Of a stretch of 64,000 nucleotides of DNA, positions 1-9,200 are shown one piece after another. How positions within the stretch are numbered: the stretch's first letter is position 1; every line of letters starts with the position of its first letter. The notes below the pieces were generated by a model, which was not told the origin of the DNA, made no database searches, and worked only from the letters and a program-made list of their open reading frames with translations. Both the position numbers and the translations under genes were made by a program. The DNA lies in contig JAGCCO010000042.1 of assembly GCA_017651645.1 (NCBI GenBank), positions 1-64,000 of the forward strand, given 5' to 3'. Origin of the DNA: Bacteroidales bacterium (lineage in GTDB: Bacteria > Bacteroidota > Bacteroidia > Bacteroidales > F082).

Positions 1-1
1 A

Positions 2-361
2 GGCAAAGGCTTCCGCGTGGACGGTCTGCGCTGCTATTGGGTGGAAGACGCCTTGCTTTACCACGACGGCAACGAGGACTGCGATGCCATCCATAGCGAA
101 CTGCAAGACATTGAAGAACATCCTTCGAAAACCGCTTTCGCAGTGTATCCCAATCCCACCAACAATATCCTGTTTGTAGAGACGGTGCATGCACCGTCTC
201 TACCAGAGGAAACACAATACCGCATCACCAACCTCATGGGCCAGACCCTGCTGCAAGGCCACATCACCGATGAAACCCAACAGGTTGACATTGCCGATCT
301 GCCTTCGGGCATGTATTTCATCAGTGTGGGCGAACAAACCGTGAAATTCGTAAAGCAATGA
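2..361 (+). CDS. T9SS-secreted protein, C-terminal fragment (cut by window edge)
   Basis: The frame is open from base 2, so the 5' part lies outside the window and only the last 119 codons are seen. The visible start (GKGFRVDGLRCYWVED) matches the segment just before the sorting domain of the 965-residue protein at 1819-4716 (YRVEGMRCYWIDGD), so the two are paralogues. The last 80 or so residues are a type A T9SS sorting domain: AVYPNPTNNILFVET, then YRITNLMGQTLLQG, ending PSGMYFISVGEQTVKFVKQ. Such domains direct a protein through the outer membrane and are cleaved at the surface. A perfect 28-bp palindrome (176-203) is read in frame as VETVHAPSL inside this domain. The stop overlaps the next start as ATGA, so the two genes are probably translated together. 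What the missing part does cannot be told from here. Confidence 0.85.
   Translation, partial: GKGFRVDGLRCYWVEDALLYHDGNEDCDAIHSELQDIEEHPSKTAFAVYPNPTNNILFVETVHAPSLPEETQYRITNLMGQTLLQGHITDETQQVDIADLPSGMYFISVGEQTVKFVKQ
176..203. repeat. 28-bp perfect palindrome, GTAGAGACG family, copy 1 (inside a gene)
   Basis: The arms GTAGAGACG and CGTCTCTAC enclose the self-complementary core GTGCATGCAC. The sequence is identical to the copy at 36490-36517. It lies in frame in the sorting-domain coding sequence and adds codons for VET-VHAP-SL without a stop. Related copies with different cores lie at 41808-41835 and 51358-51385. Confidence 0.9.
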
Positions 362-1701
362 AAACCCGATGTATAATAATGATTGTCCTTGTGCTAGCGG
401 GCCTTTCGGCCTGCCGGCATGAGGCGCGCTGGCTCAAAGAAGCGGAGACGCACTATCAGCAAGGCCTCGAACAGCGTGCTGCCAGACAGTCGGAAGAAGC
501 GGCCGAGTCGTTCAGCCAGGCGCTGATCGACATCAACCGCTGCGACCAAGACCACCCCGAGGTGAAACGCTTGAAAGCACAAATCGAGGACAACCTCGGC
601 TTCACCTATTGGAAGCACGAGCTGTTTGCCGAAGCCCTGCCGCTGCACACCGACGCCGCCACGCTGGCCCGCGAGCTCAACGACTCCACCTTATTGATGA
701 ACGCCCTGCGCAACTGCGGTCGCGCAACGGCCTCGTTGGGTGATATCGATGCGGCAGAACAGCATTACAACGAAGCCCTCGCCATCGCCAAGGCCTTGAA
801 CGACAAGACCATGGAAAACGAAGTTCTATTGGAATCGAGCCGCGACGTGTATTTGGTGAAGGAAGACTTCGGCCAGGTGATTGAGCGCATCACCCGAGCA
901 CGCGCCGCCGGTGCCGAAGGCGACAGCCAACTGACCTTAGGCTTGGCCTACTATTATCTGGAGCAAGACAGCCTCGCCATCGTCCACCTCACCGAAGCCA
1001 CCAAAAACGAGATGGCAGGCGTGCGCATGTCGGCCTACCAAAGCCTGTCGTTCATCCACCAGATTGCAGGTGACTATCAGCAAGCCCTTGAATGTCAGGA
1101 GCTCTTCAACGAGAATATGATGCAGGCCGACCGTGAGCATCGCAGTGACCAGGTGCAGCGCATCAAAGGAGAATACGACCTCCAAATGCAGAAAAACACC
1201 CTGCAAGCCGAACATAAGCTGAAAAGTCTTTATCTCTACCTTGTCTTGGGCGGTCTGGTCGCGGCCTTGGCGGTCGTGTTGCTGCTCCTGCGACAGAAAA
1301 CGCTCAACGCCAAGTTGAAAGCCGAAGAGATGAAGAACCAACTGGAGCTGGAGCTGAAGAAAAACAAAGTGTACGTGACCGCCCTTGCCCTCACCGAACA
1401 AATCACTGCCTCGACCCTCGACTTCGACCTGAAGGAAACCGAGTGGGACGACTTCGTGACACTCATCGACAAGGTTTACGGCGATTTCACCCAACGGCTG
1501 ATGGCGAAATACTCCACCCTCACCAAGAGCGACCTACAAATCTGCTGCCTCACCAAGCAGGGCTTCAGCAACCAGGTCATCTCCATCATGATGAACCTGC
1601 AAACCAACTCCTATGCCCGCCGCAAGTCGCGCATCAAGCAGGAGAAGATGAACGGGCTGGAGGATGAACGGAGTTTTGAGGAGATAATTAATGGACTATA
1701 G
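358..1701 (+). CDS. TPR-containing membrane-spanning regulator with degenerate LuxR-like C-terminus
   Basis: This is a 447-residue protein. Residues 1-19 form a hydrophobic leader ending in a lipobox-like LSAC (Cys19). Residues 25-265 are helical and fit several tetratricopeptide repeats (for example DIDAAEQHYNEALAIAKAL). A transmembrane helix lies at 291-311, followed by a charged coiled coil at 312-345. The C-terminal part (about 395-435: LTKSDLQICCL...SNQVISIMMNLQ...YARRKSRIKQ) resembles the weak LuxR-type helix-turn-helix on Bacteroidetes TPR/membrane regulators. The layout suggests a periplasmic sensor with a cytoplasmic DNA-binding tail. It overlaps the T9SS protein upstream by ATGA, and the large T9SS protein follows 117 bases later, so it may control or sense these surface proteins; that is inference. 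Whether both the lipobox and the internal membrane helix are used is unclear. Confidence 0.7.
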   Translation: MKTRCIIMIVLVLAGLSACRHEARWLKEAETHYQQGLEQRAARQSEEAAESFSQALIDINRCDQDHPEVKRLKAQIEDNLGFTYWKHELFAEALPLHTDAATLARELNDSTLLMNALRNCGRATASLGDIDAAEQHYNEALAIAKALNDKTMENEVLLESSRDVYLVKEDFGQVIERITRARAAGAEGDSQLTLGLAYYYLEQDSLAIVHLTEATKNEMAGVRMSAYQSLSFIHQIAGDYQQALECQELFNENMMQADREHRSDQVQRIKGEYDLQMQKNTLQAEHKLKSLYLYLVLGGLVAALAVVLLLLRQKTLNAKLKAEEMKNQLELELKKNKVYVTALALTEQITASTLDFDLKETEWDDFVTLIDKVYGDFTQRLMAKYSTLTKSDLQICCLTKQGFSNQVISIMMNLQTNSYARRKSRIKQEKMNGLEDERSFEEIINGL

Positions 1702-1716
1702 CCCATGGCATATGGC

Positions 1717-1770
1717 CTATGGCCTGCCCCTCCGTAAAGGCAAGCCAAAAGCCAAAGCCAGAGGCCATAG
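1717..1770. repeat. Intergenic inverted repeat
   Basis: CTATGGCCT (1717-1725) is the exact complement of AGGCCATAG (1762-1770). The gap between is filled with short GGC/GCC direct repeats. It sits between the TPR regulator and the large T9SS protein. There is no T-run, so an intrinsic terminator is not supported; it may be an attenuator or a decayed repeat. Confidence 0.45.
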
Positions 1771-1818
1771 TCGCAAAACGAAAATAAAAATGAACAAGAA
1801 TAATAAAACTATAAAACG

Positions 1819-4716
1819 ATGAAAAAGATAATCACAATTGCAGTATTAATGGTTTTGGCCATGAGCGGATTCGCGCAGGAAGCCCATTTCGATTTCTCCG
1901 CCACCAGTTCGACAGGCTATGAAATATATTACCACATTATTGATGCAGAAAACCATTGTGTTGAAGCCACCTACCCTTGCCAACACGACGACAACTATTG
2001 GTGGGGCTATGACAAACCGGAAGGCAAACTCATTCTTTCGGAAACCGTCAACCACGATGGCGTTGAATACACACTTGTCGCCATTGGAGATCATGCTTTT
2101 TGCAGCTGTACTGATTTGAGAGGTTCTTTGGAACTGCCCCAAACCATCAACCTCATTGGTGAGGGAGCCTTCAAAGGCTGCTCCAACCTGAGCGGAAACT
2201 TAGCTCTTCCTGAACTCATCACCCATGTTGGTGAAGAAGCCTTTGCCAATTGTTCAAGATTGGCAGGTGAACTTCATTTTGGTGATTCATTGGCCTATAT
2301 TGGCGACCGAGCTTTCATACAATGCAACTTTATTGGCCAACTCATGTTTCCCGCCACCTTAACCTTCATCGGGGAGGAGGCCTTCAAAGGGAACACCAAC
2401 ATCGAAGGTATCAGCATCAAGGCGGTTGCTCCACCACAAACGGCGACAAACGCATTTGATGACGTCCCTACTATGATTTCGGTTGCAGTGCCTTATTTGG
2501 CACAAGAGCCGTATCAGAATTCTCCTGGATGGTCACAGTTTGCTAGTCAGATTATAGAAAAATCCTATTGGAACGGAAAAGCAGTACCTTGGACCAAAGG
2601 CAACGGCACCAACGAAGACCCTTTCCTTATCGAGTCTGCTGAGAATTTGGCTTGGTTAGCCAAGTCAGTAAACGAAAAGCTGAACATTGATGTTTTGTAT
2701 GACACCACCTATTATGATGTGATGGCTTATCAAGACACCTGCTTCCGCTTGGTCATTGACATCGATTTACAGAAAGGACGTGACTTTTACTGGATACCTA
2801 TTGGCAATATTCAGTACTATGCTCAACCCAATTATGCAGGAAACAACGGCTTTCTTGTTTACTTTTCCGGTAGTTTTGATGGCAATGGTCACGAGATTTC
2901 AAATTATTTAATGCATACCAATTCCTCGACAGAATATATCAAATACTATTTCGGATTGTTTGGTATCATCAAAGATGCTTTTGTCGGCAATACGACTGTC
3001 AGTCATGTTGAAATCACCAGCCTGAATCCATATAATACAACTGGAAGCATAACGGGCTACGCCATCAATTCAACAATTTCAAATTGTAATGCATCAGGAA
3101 GTTTGTCCATCGGCAGCGTTGAATTGAATCAAAGTGGAGGCATCGCTGGAGGTATTGTGGGTGAGACTCAAATATGTCGTATTGAACATTGTATGTCACA
3201 AATCGAATTCGTAGGTTATACATCAAGCGTTGGGGGAGTCGTGGGTCAATTTCTGTGTGATACCAATGCTTTCAACACTGGCATATTCCACTGTGGATAT
3301 TTGGGTGCTATGACGGATTTGGATTGCGATGCAGGCGGCATTGTAGGCAAATGCAACGGTCTGACAGAGGATAAGGGAAACATGCGTATTGAAAATTGTT
3401 TCAGTCGTGGCTCCATGACAAGGTTTGTTTTAGGGCAGAATTGGATAGAAAACTACAATAAAGGTTTTGGAGGTATCGTAGGCTATGCTAAAAGTATTGA
3501 CACTTTGAGTATTATGAATTGCTACAGCAATGATACGATTATCGCCAACACTTCAAATATCCATGAAACAGATAGCTATGCTGGAGGTATCATTGCCAAA
3601 GCCGACCTTTCCACCAAATTATTCATTAAGAATTGCTATCATGTGGGTCCTATTGAATCAAACTTCAAAGGCGGAATCGTAGGCCAAAACACCAATACGA
3701 CACAAATCCGTAACTGCTATTTCGACCAAGCCGTTGCTCCCGATGAAGGTTTTGGAGTTCCGTTAGACAAAGAATATTTGAAAACTGCGGCTTTTGTCAA
3801 CCAGCTTAACAACGGCAGCACGGTCTTCATGATGGATCATGAACCCTATGCAAATGATGGCTATCCCGTGTTTGGAACTGACGGCCTTATCTTTGTGGGC
3901 GCTGAATGGTACTACGAAATCACAAACAACGATGGCAGCATCACCTACCAACAGTTGGTATGCACAGGCGACACCATCGTGCAAGGCAAACGCCCAAAGG
4001 TCATCGTGCGGAGCAACACACACTACGACCGTGGCGAAATCACTGAAGTGACACATGAATTTGTGTATGAGGAAAATGGCATTGTATATTGGTGGAACAA
4101 CGAATTACAAGAATTTACTGTTCTATATGACTTCAGTGCCGAACAAGGCGACAGATGGGAAATCAAAGTGGGTTCAGAAAGAATAGTGACAACTGTTTAC
4201 GAAATTGAAATCCAAATGATTGATGGCATTCCATACAAGAAGATGACCATCGGTGACGACAACAATCTGTTCAGCGGAACACTCATCAGCACCATAGGTC
4301 ACCTCACCTACTTCTTCCCAGAGAAACTGATGAATCGAGGTAAAGACTATCGCGTGGAAGGTATGAGATGCTACTGGATTGACGGTGATTTGGTCTTCAA
4401 ACTCGGCGACCGCGACTGCGACGAGGTATATGAACAATTGCACCATGGCATCGATGAACCTGGAGAAAACGGCCCTTCGACAGGTTCAGGTGCCTTAACG
4501 GTTTATCCTAATCCAACGGACGGTGTCTTGTTCGTTGAGACGCACAGCCATGCATCTCTATCGAACCAGACCTACCGCATCACCAACCTCATGGGCCAAA
4601 CCCTGCTGCAAGGCCGCATCACTGACGAAATCCAAAAAATCAATATCGAATCCTTGCCCGCGGGAATGTATTTCATTACCTTTGCAGGCGAAACACGGAA
4701 ATTTGTCATTGAATAA
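1819..4716 (+). CDS. Large T9SS-secreted surface protein with BspA-type leucine-rich repeats and GLUG-like repeats
   Basis: This is a 965-residue protein with a Sec signal at 1-19 (ending GFAQ). Residues about 75-205 are BspA-like leucine-rich repeats (IGEGAFKGCSNLSG, VGEEAFANCSRLAG, IGDRAF, IGEEAFKG). Residues about 255-660 carry a GLUG-like beta-rich repeat region, opening with PWTKGNGTNEDPFLIESAENLAWLA and continuing with repeated GGIVG motifs (AGGIVGETQI, VGGVVGQF, AGGIVGKCNG, FGGIVGYAK, GGIVGQN). The same opening motif starts the T9SS protein at 13961-15550. The last 80 residues are a type A sorting domain (LTVYPNPTDGVLFVET...YRITNLMGQTLLQG...PAGMYFITF). BspA repeats are known adhesive modules, so a surface role in binding host, plant fibre or other cells is likely; the ligand is unknown. 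The lipoprotein at 4738 follows after 21 bases. Confidence 0.85.
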   Translation: MKKIITIAVLMVLAMSGFAQEAHFDFSATSSTGYEIYYHIIDAENHCVEATYPCQHDDNYWWGYDKPEGKLILSETVNHDGVEYTLVAIGDHAFCSCTDLRGSLELPQTINLIGEGAFKGCSNLSGNLALPELITHVGEEAFANCSRLAGELHFGDSLAYIGDRAFIQCNFIGQLMFPATLTFIGEEAFKGNTNIEGISIKAVAPPQTATNAFDDVPTMISVAVPYLAQEPYQNSPGWSQFASQIIEKSYWNGKAVPWTKGNGTNEDPFLIESAENLAWLAKSVNEKLNIDVLYDTTYYDVMAYQDTCFRLVIDIDLQKGRDFYWIPIGNIQYYAQPNYAGNNGFLVYFSGSFDGNGHEISNYLMHTNSSTEYIKYYFGLFGIIKDAFVGNTTVSHVEITSLNPYNTTGSITGYAINSTISNCNASGSLSIGSVELNQSGGIAGGIVGETQICRIEHCMSQIEFVGYTSSVGGVVGQFLCDTNAFNTGIFHCGYLGAMTDLDCDAGGIVGKCNGLTEDKGNMRIENCFSRGSMTRFVLGQNWIENYNKGFGGIVGYAKSIDTLSIMNCYSNDTIIANTSNIHETDSYAGGIIAKADLSTKLFIKNCYHVGPIESNFKGGIVGQNTNTTQIRNCYFDQAVAPDEGFGVPLDKEYLKTAAFVNQLNNGSTVFMMDHEPYANDGYPVFGTDGLIFVGAEWYYEITNNDGSITYQQLVCTGDTIVQGKRPKVIVRSNTHYDRGEITEVTHEFVYEENGIVYWWNNELQEFTVLYDFSAEQGDRWEIKVGSERIVTTVYEIEIQMIDGIPYKKMTIGDDNNLFSGTLISTIGHLTYFFPEKLMNRGKDYRVEGMRCYWIDGDLVFKLGDRDCDEVYEQLHHGIDEPGENGPSTGSGALTVYPNPTDGVLFVETHSHASLSNQTYRITNLMGQTLLQGRITDEIQKINIESLPAGMYFITFAGETRKFVIE
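4534..4561. repeat. Decayed relative of the GTAGAGACG palindrome inside the sorting domain
   Basis: At the position matching copy 1, this gene reads GTTGAGACG, a non-palindromic middle containing CATGCA, then TCTCTATC, coding for VETHSHASL. The shared GAGACG, CATGCA and TCTCTA pieces show common descent with the perfect palindrome at 176-203, with the symmetry lost. Confidence 0.6.
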
Positions 4717-4737
4717 TAACTTCAAAAAAAGAACGAT

Positions 4738-5601
4738 ATGAAAAAACAACTATCCATCATGATGGCACTGGCAGTATTGGCCATCGGCATCATCAGTTCA
4801 TGTAAGAAAGACCCCATTCCGAACAACAATGAACAAAACAATGAACAACCTTCTGACACTATTCCGATGGGAAATGATACTATTCCAAACGGGAGCGACA
4901 CCATACCTGTCGTGACCGATGGCATCCGTTTTGGCGATACCACGGGAATGATCGTCACCACCTACAATACCATCATGGAGTATGACGAGGCATGGAATCC
5001 TATTATTATCGACCTCGACCACAACGGGACGGACGACATACGTATTGAAACCTATTACGACGGGCCTTTGGCGATTGGACAGTTTCAAGAGCTTACCTTG
5101 CATTGCCTAAATGGTCAAATGAACACCAATTTTCATGGTCAAAATATTGAAAAAGAAAGCTATAGCCATCGCGACACCACAATTACCAACTATGGTGAAT
5201 GGACACAGATACTATATAACTACACTTTTTCCACATGCGGTATGATCGGGGAAAACGACCCAGTCAGTACCTCCACCGTCTTAGAAGTCACCGCCAACGA
5301 TTTCAACGACCATCTCAGCTTAGACGACGCTTTCATATCCGGAAACCCCTTCCTGTTCAGAGAGAATGTTGAATATACTTTGATGAATGACTATAACGAA
5401 GAAGAACACATCGTTACGGGTAATCATGTCCATTCCATCTACGATTGTTGGAACTTCCCCACCAATGAGGAAAAATACATTGGCTTCAAAGTTTATTCAG
5501 ATGGTGAATACCGTTTGGGCTGGATCAAAATCAAGCTTCATCCCATTTGGGGAAACAGGGAGGTGGACACCGAGTTGATTGAAACGGCAATTCAAAGATA
5601 G
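4738..5601 (+). CDS. Lipoprotein of unknown function
   Basis: This is a 287-residue protein. A signal peptide ends in the lipobox ISSC (Cys22), then KKDP. Residues 26-60 are a low-complexity linker with three DTIP units, typical of a spacer that lifts a domain off the membrane. The segment DLDHNGTDDI near residue 85 resembles a calcium-binding loop of the FG-GAP/dockerin kind. The remainder is rich in beta strands and aromatic residues and I do not recognise the family. It follows the 965-residue T9SS protein by 21 bases and is probably transcribed with it, so it may be a surface partner of that protein (inference). Confidence 0.7.
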   Translation: MKKQLSIMMALAVLAIGIISSCKKDPIPNNNEQNNEQPSDTIPMGNDTIPNGSDTIPVVTDGIRFGDTTGMIVTTYNTIMEYDEAWNPIIIDLDHNGTDDIRIETYYDGPLAIGQFQELTLHCLNGQMNTNFHGQNIEKESYSHRDTTITNYGEWTQILYNYTFSTCGMIGENDPVSTSTVLEVTANDFNDHLSLDDAFISGNPFLFRENVEYTLMNDYNEEEHIVTGNHVHSIYDCWNFPTNEEKYIGFKVYSDGEYRLGWIKIKLHPIWGNREVDTELIETAIQR

Positions 5602-5626
5602 TAACAATACTGTATGGTGCAAAAAT

Positions 5627-5659
5627 ACTGAGGGACCGCCCACCGGGCAGCCCCTCAGT
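5627..5659 (-). terminator. Hairpin terminator between converging genes
   Basis: ACTGAGGG (5627-5634) pairs with CCCTCAGT (5652-5659), with an extra GCCC/GGGC inner stem. On the minus strand it is followed by ATTTTTG, so it best serves the reverse operon ending at 5683. It may also stop transcription from the lipoprotein gene. Confidence 0.65.
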
Positions 5660-5682
5660 TGCTATTTCATCGGCCTTTCAGA

Positions 5683-6180
5683 TTATGCCCAGGGGTCTTG
5701 GCTGACCGGCACCCTGATGCCTACCAGGATGTACTGTTCCCATAGGAACCATTCGCCTGTGGAGGGTTTCAGGCGCAGCGTGATCTGACGGGGCGAGTCG
5801 GCACCACCGCTTCTGATGTCCAGACGTTTGTAGCCCTCTTCGGCAAAAGGCGCCACATTGTCGCTGAATTCAAGGACGTATGGCACGTCAGGCGTGTAGT
5901 TGTTGGAAGGCGTGGCACCCTTGAAATACGACTTCACTAAATAGTCCTTTCCATCCATGAAACGATCTCTGATAAACTGCTGCTCATGAATTGACAAGGG
6001 ACGCGGCCCCCGCAAGAAGTTCAACATACGGTAGCATTCCTCGCGGTTGGTTGGAAACACGGCCAAGGCCGCCACTGTCAAGGCCGCTGTGCCTTCTGGG
6101 GTCTTCAGGTCGGCCTGCGGCAGCGCTTTTAGTTCTTCTAAACTCATCGGAAGCTGATTCCAAGTAATTTGGTATTTCAT
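5683..6180 (-). CDS. Small conserved protein, DUF6935-like
   Basis: This is a 165-residue soluble protein with no signal peptide or membrane segment. The pattern LPMSLEELKALPQADLKTPEGTAAL, later GPRPLSIHEQQFIRDRF and a C-terminal LRLKPSTGEWFLWEQYILV resembles the DUF6935 family from memory; no function is known for it. It is the last gene of a reverse operon after the AsmA-like gene (26-base gap). The family name is tentative, while the coding call is firm from the operon position and clean composition. Confidence 0.65.
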   Translation of the reverse strand: MKYQITWNQLPMSLEELKALPQADLKTPEGTAALTVAALAVFPTNREECYRMLNFLRGPRPLSIHEQQFIRDRFMDGKDYLVKSYFKGATPSNNYTPDVPYVLEFSDNVAPFAEEGYKRLDIRSGGADSPRQITLRLKPSTGEWFLWEQYILVGIRVPVSQDPWA

Positions 6181-6206
6181 AGTATATTCTCCTGTATATT
6201 AAAGTA

Positions 6207-9200
6207 TTATCTAACATTTTCTTTTAGCCTGTCAGCGATCTTTTTCTTCAGCTCAAAATACATCTGCTCTGTGTCGCTGCGTTTGTTGGGCTTGTAAAGG
6301 TTGGGGTACTTGCAGTCTTCGAGCTTATACTCCAGCTTGTTGAACGGCCCTGAAATCTTCAATCCCATTCGCACCGGCAGGGGCGATTGCGTCACCGAGA
6401 GGTGGTACTCGCCGTTCTTGTCGAGCGTCATGCGACCGTCCACCGTCACCTTGTATTTCCCGATGGCAATCTGCGAAGGCCACAGGTCGATTTCATCCTT
6501 GAAAGCAGTCAACTGCACATCGAGGCTGTCGACGCGGTACAAGCCATTGGTGCTCACATCCAGCATGTCGGTGATTTTCGTGAATGTGAACTTGTCGTTC
6601 ACGGTCAGGTTTTTGCCCTCGATGTCGGCTGCGGCGCGCAAAGTGGAGATCTTAGGCTCGTAGTTCGACTTCAGGTTGGTCTCGGCCCCGATGTGGAACT
6701 CGGCCTGTCCGTCGAAGGTCTTCAGCATGGGCACCAAGGTGTCGATATAGGGAATCATCGTCAGCAGGTCGTTGATCTGCACCCTGAGCAGGTGGAAATC
6801 CATGGCGAGGAAGAGGTTGTTTTTGCGCGGCGACTGATACATGGCTGTCAGCTGCATCTCGGCCGCCTTGTTGGTGAAACCGATTTCGCGCAGGATGAGC
6901 GTGCCGTCTTTCACCGTCATGGTACCGTTAAGGTTGTTCAAGTCGAAGTTGTCGTACAAGGCTTTCTTCGTATTGAGGATGAAGCTGAAGTCGATGCCCT
7001 CGGGCACCATGAAAGGATCGTCTTCTTGGCCTTCACCCTTGCTTGTTTCCTCGGAACGACCCAAGCCGCTGGTCAGATCCAATATCTCATTGATGTCGAC
7101 ATAGTTAGAGGTGAGCTGCATCTCGCCCTTCATCAGGTTCTTATGGTCTTCAATCCATTCCTTGATGCCGATAACGCTGCCTTGCAGGCTCATGTCGGAC
7201 TGCCCGATGCGGAAGGTGCTCTTCTTGAAATCGAGTTCGTTGGAATTGAACAGGAAGTCGATACTGCTGATTTTGATGTCTTCACCCAGACCGGCCACCT
7301 GCATCATGGCATTGCTGAGCACGAAGTCGGCAGCCGGGTTCCAATGGTTCAAGAAGTCGGTCTTATTCTTGTTTTCATCCACCGAAGCATCGACTTTCAG
7401 CATATTGCTGTTCAATGCATAGCTCTCGCCCATCTTGGCGTTGATGTCCTTGCCGTTGAGGGTGACGCGGGCTTTCAAGCGTTTTGCGTTTTTGTCGGGC
7501 GTGGTCACGAAGGTGATGGCAGGCGTGTTGATATGGGCATTGATGGTGTCGTACACCAAATCCAAACGGCTGCAATTGATGACAGCATCCAACAGCATCT
7601 TTTCCATGCCACCCTTGAAACTGTCGGCAGAGAGTTTGATGTCGGGTTGCTGTAGGTCGGCCACGATGTCTTTCCCAGCCTTGGCGTTCAAGGTGCTGGA
7701 AGCGAGTGAGACGAAAGCCCCCTTACGCCCTTTCTCTTTCGCCGAAGCGGGCAGCGTGAGTCCAACGTTCAACAAGGGCGAGCTGGCATGGAGGGTGTCC
7801 ATGTCGAATGCGAAGTCTCTGACCTTCAGGTTGGCTTTGGCCGACAGTCGGTTCAGGTTGTAATCCTTGAGCGATTTCAGCAACTGCTCGACGGTGAAGT
7901 TGGTAGTCATGTCGAGGTTGGTGCGACCGTTGAGTTTGAGGTTCTTGGGCAGGAAGCCTTTCACATCCGTCATCGGCACATCGCCATTCACTTTCAGCTT
8001 CAGCCCGATATCGCCCAACAAATCGTCCACCAAGCCACTAATCTTCAAGTCGCTGCGGTTGAATTTAGCGTTGAGGCTGTTGACCTTCACCTGGCCTTCT
8101 TTTTGATTCAGGTCGAGACTGAGCAAACCGTCAAGCTCGGCCACCTTGAAAGGATAAGGCAGGTCGGGAACATCAACAGTCAGGTCGTCGCTGGTGATCT
8201 TAACCGTAATCAAAGGCAAGAGGCTATCAGTGACGCTACCCTGTACCTTGGCTTCTTTGATGTTCAGCTTACCTGCATATTTCACGTTGCTGAGGGTCTG
8301 CTGCAGGTCTTGGGGCAGATAGGTCAGCACGTCTTCCACAATCAAGGTGTTGGTATTCAAGTCAAAATCCAAGGTGACATCACCATTTTTAGCTACGGCT
8401 GCGTCACCGTCGAGAAGAATCAAGTAGTCGTTCAAACCGATTTGGGCTTGGTTGAGGTGGCCTGCCAACTGCTCGATGCTGAAGCTGACGGGCAGGGTCA
8501 GGTTCAAGTTGTCGTTTTCGAGATAAGGCTCACCTAAACTAAGGTTGGCATTGGGCGTCCGCAGCTTCAACGTGCCGTCGATCTGGTCATACTGCCCAAT
8601 GTCACCGTCGAAGTCAAGGTTCACCGACTGCAGCGTGAGGTCCATGTTCTTCAGCTTCAGGCTAAGGTCATCGGCCAGCAGGACCAGGTCGGCGTTGATA
8701 TCCTTATCCTTCATTTGGCCTTTCAAGTCGAGGTCGAGACCCTTGGCGCTGCCCTTCAGCTGCGTGCGAGCATCGGTATAAAGCAGGTTGGAATTGACCA
8801 ACTTCACCTCTTCGATATCCACAAGATAGTCAAAAGTGGTGCTGGTGGTGTCGTCTTTGCTGGTGTTGAACACGTCAAAGTTGTTTTGTCCCTCTTCGTC
8901 GGTATAAAGGTTGACAAAAGCGTCTTCGAGAATGCACCTTCTGACGACGATGGCATTCTCTTTGCGGAGTTTCTTGGCATCCACCACGACAATCAGATTG
9001 TCGATATTGGCCAGCGTATCGGACGGCGAACCTGCCATCGGGTTGATGAGCGCGACGTTATCTATCTCGATGCCCACATTGGGGAAAGTCTTGAACAAAG
9101 TGAGGTCGGCCTTGCCCAACTGCATCTCACAGTTGACGAATTGCGGAGCATATTTCTTGACCATTTTGGTGAGTCGTCCCGACGAGGTAATCATGGCCAC

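Noticed and set aside
6387..7655. Long plus-strand open frame (422 codons) opposite the AsmA-like gene
   Set aside because: Composition is skewed to His, Val, Asp and Gln with no domain, and it mirrors the codon pattern of the real minus-strand gene.
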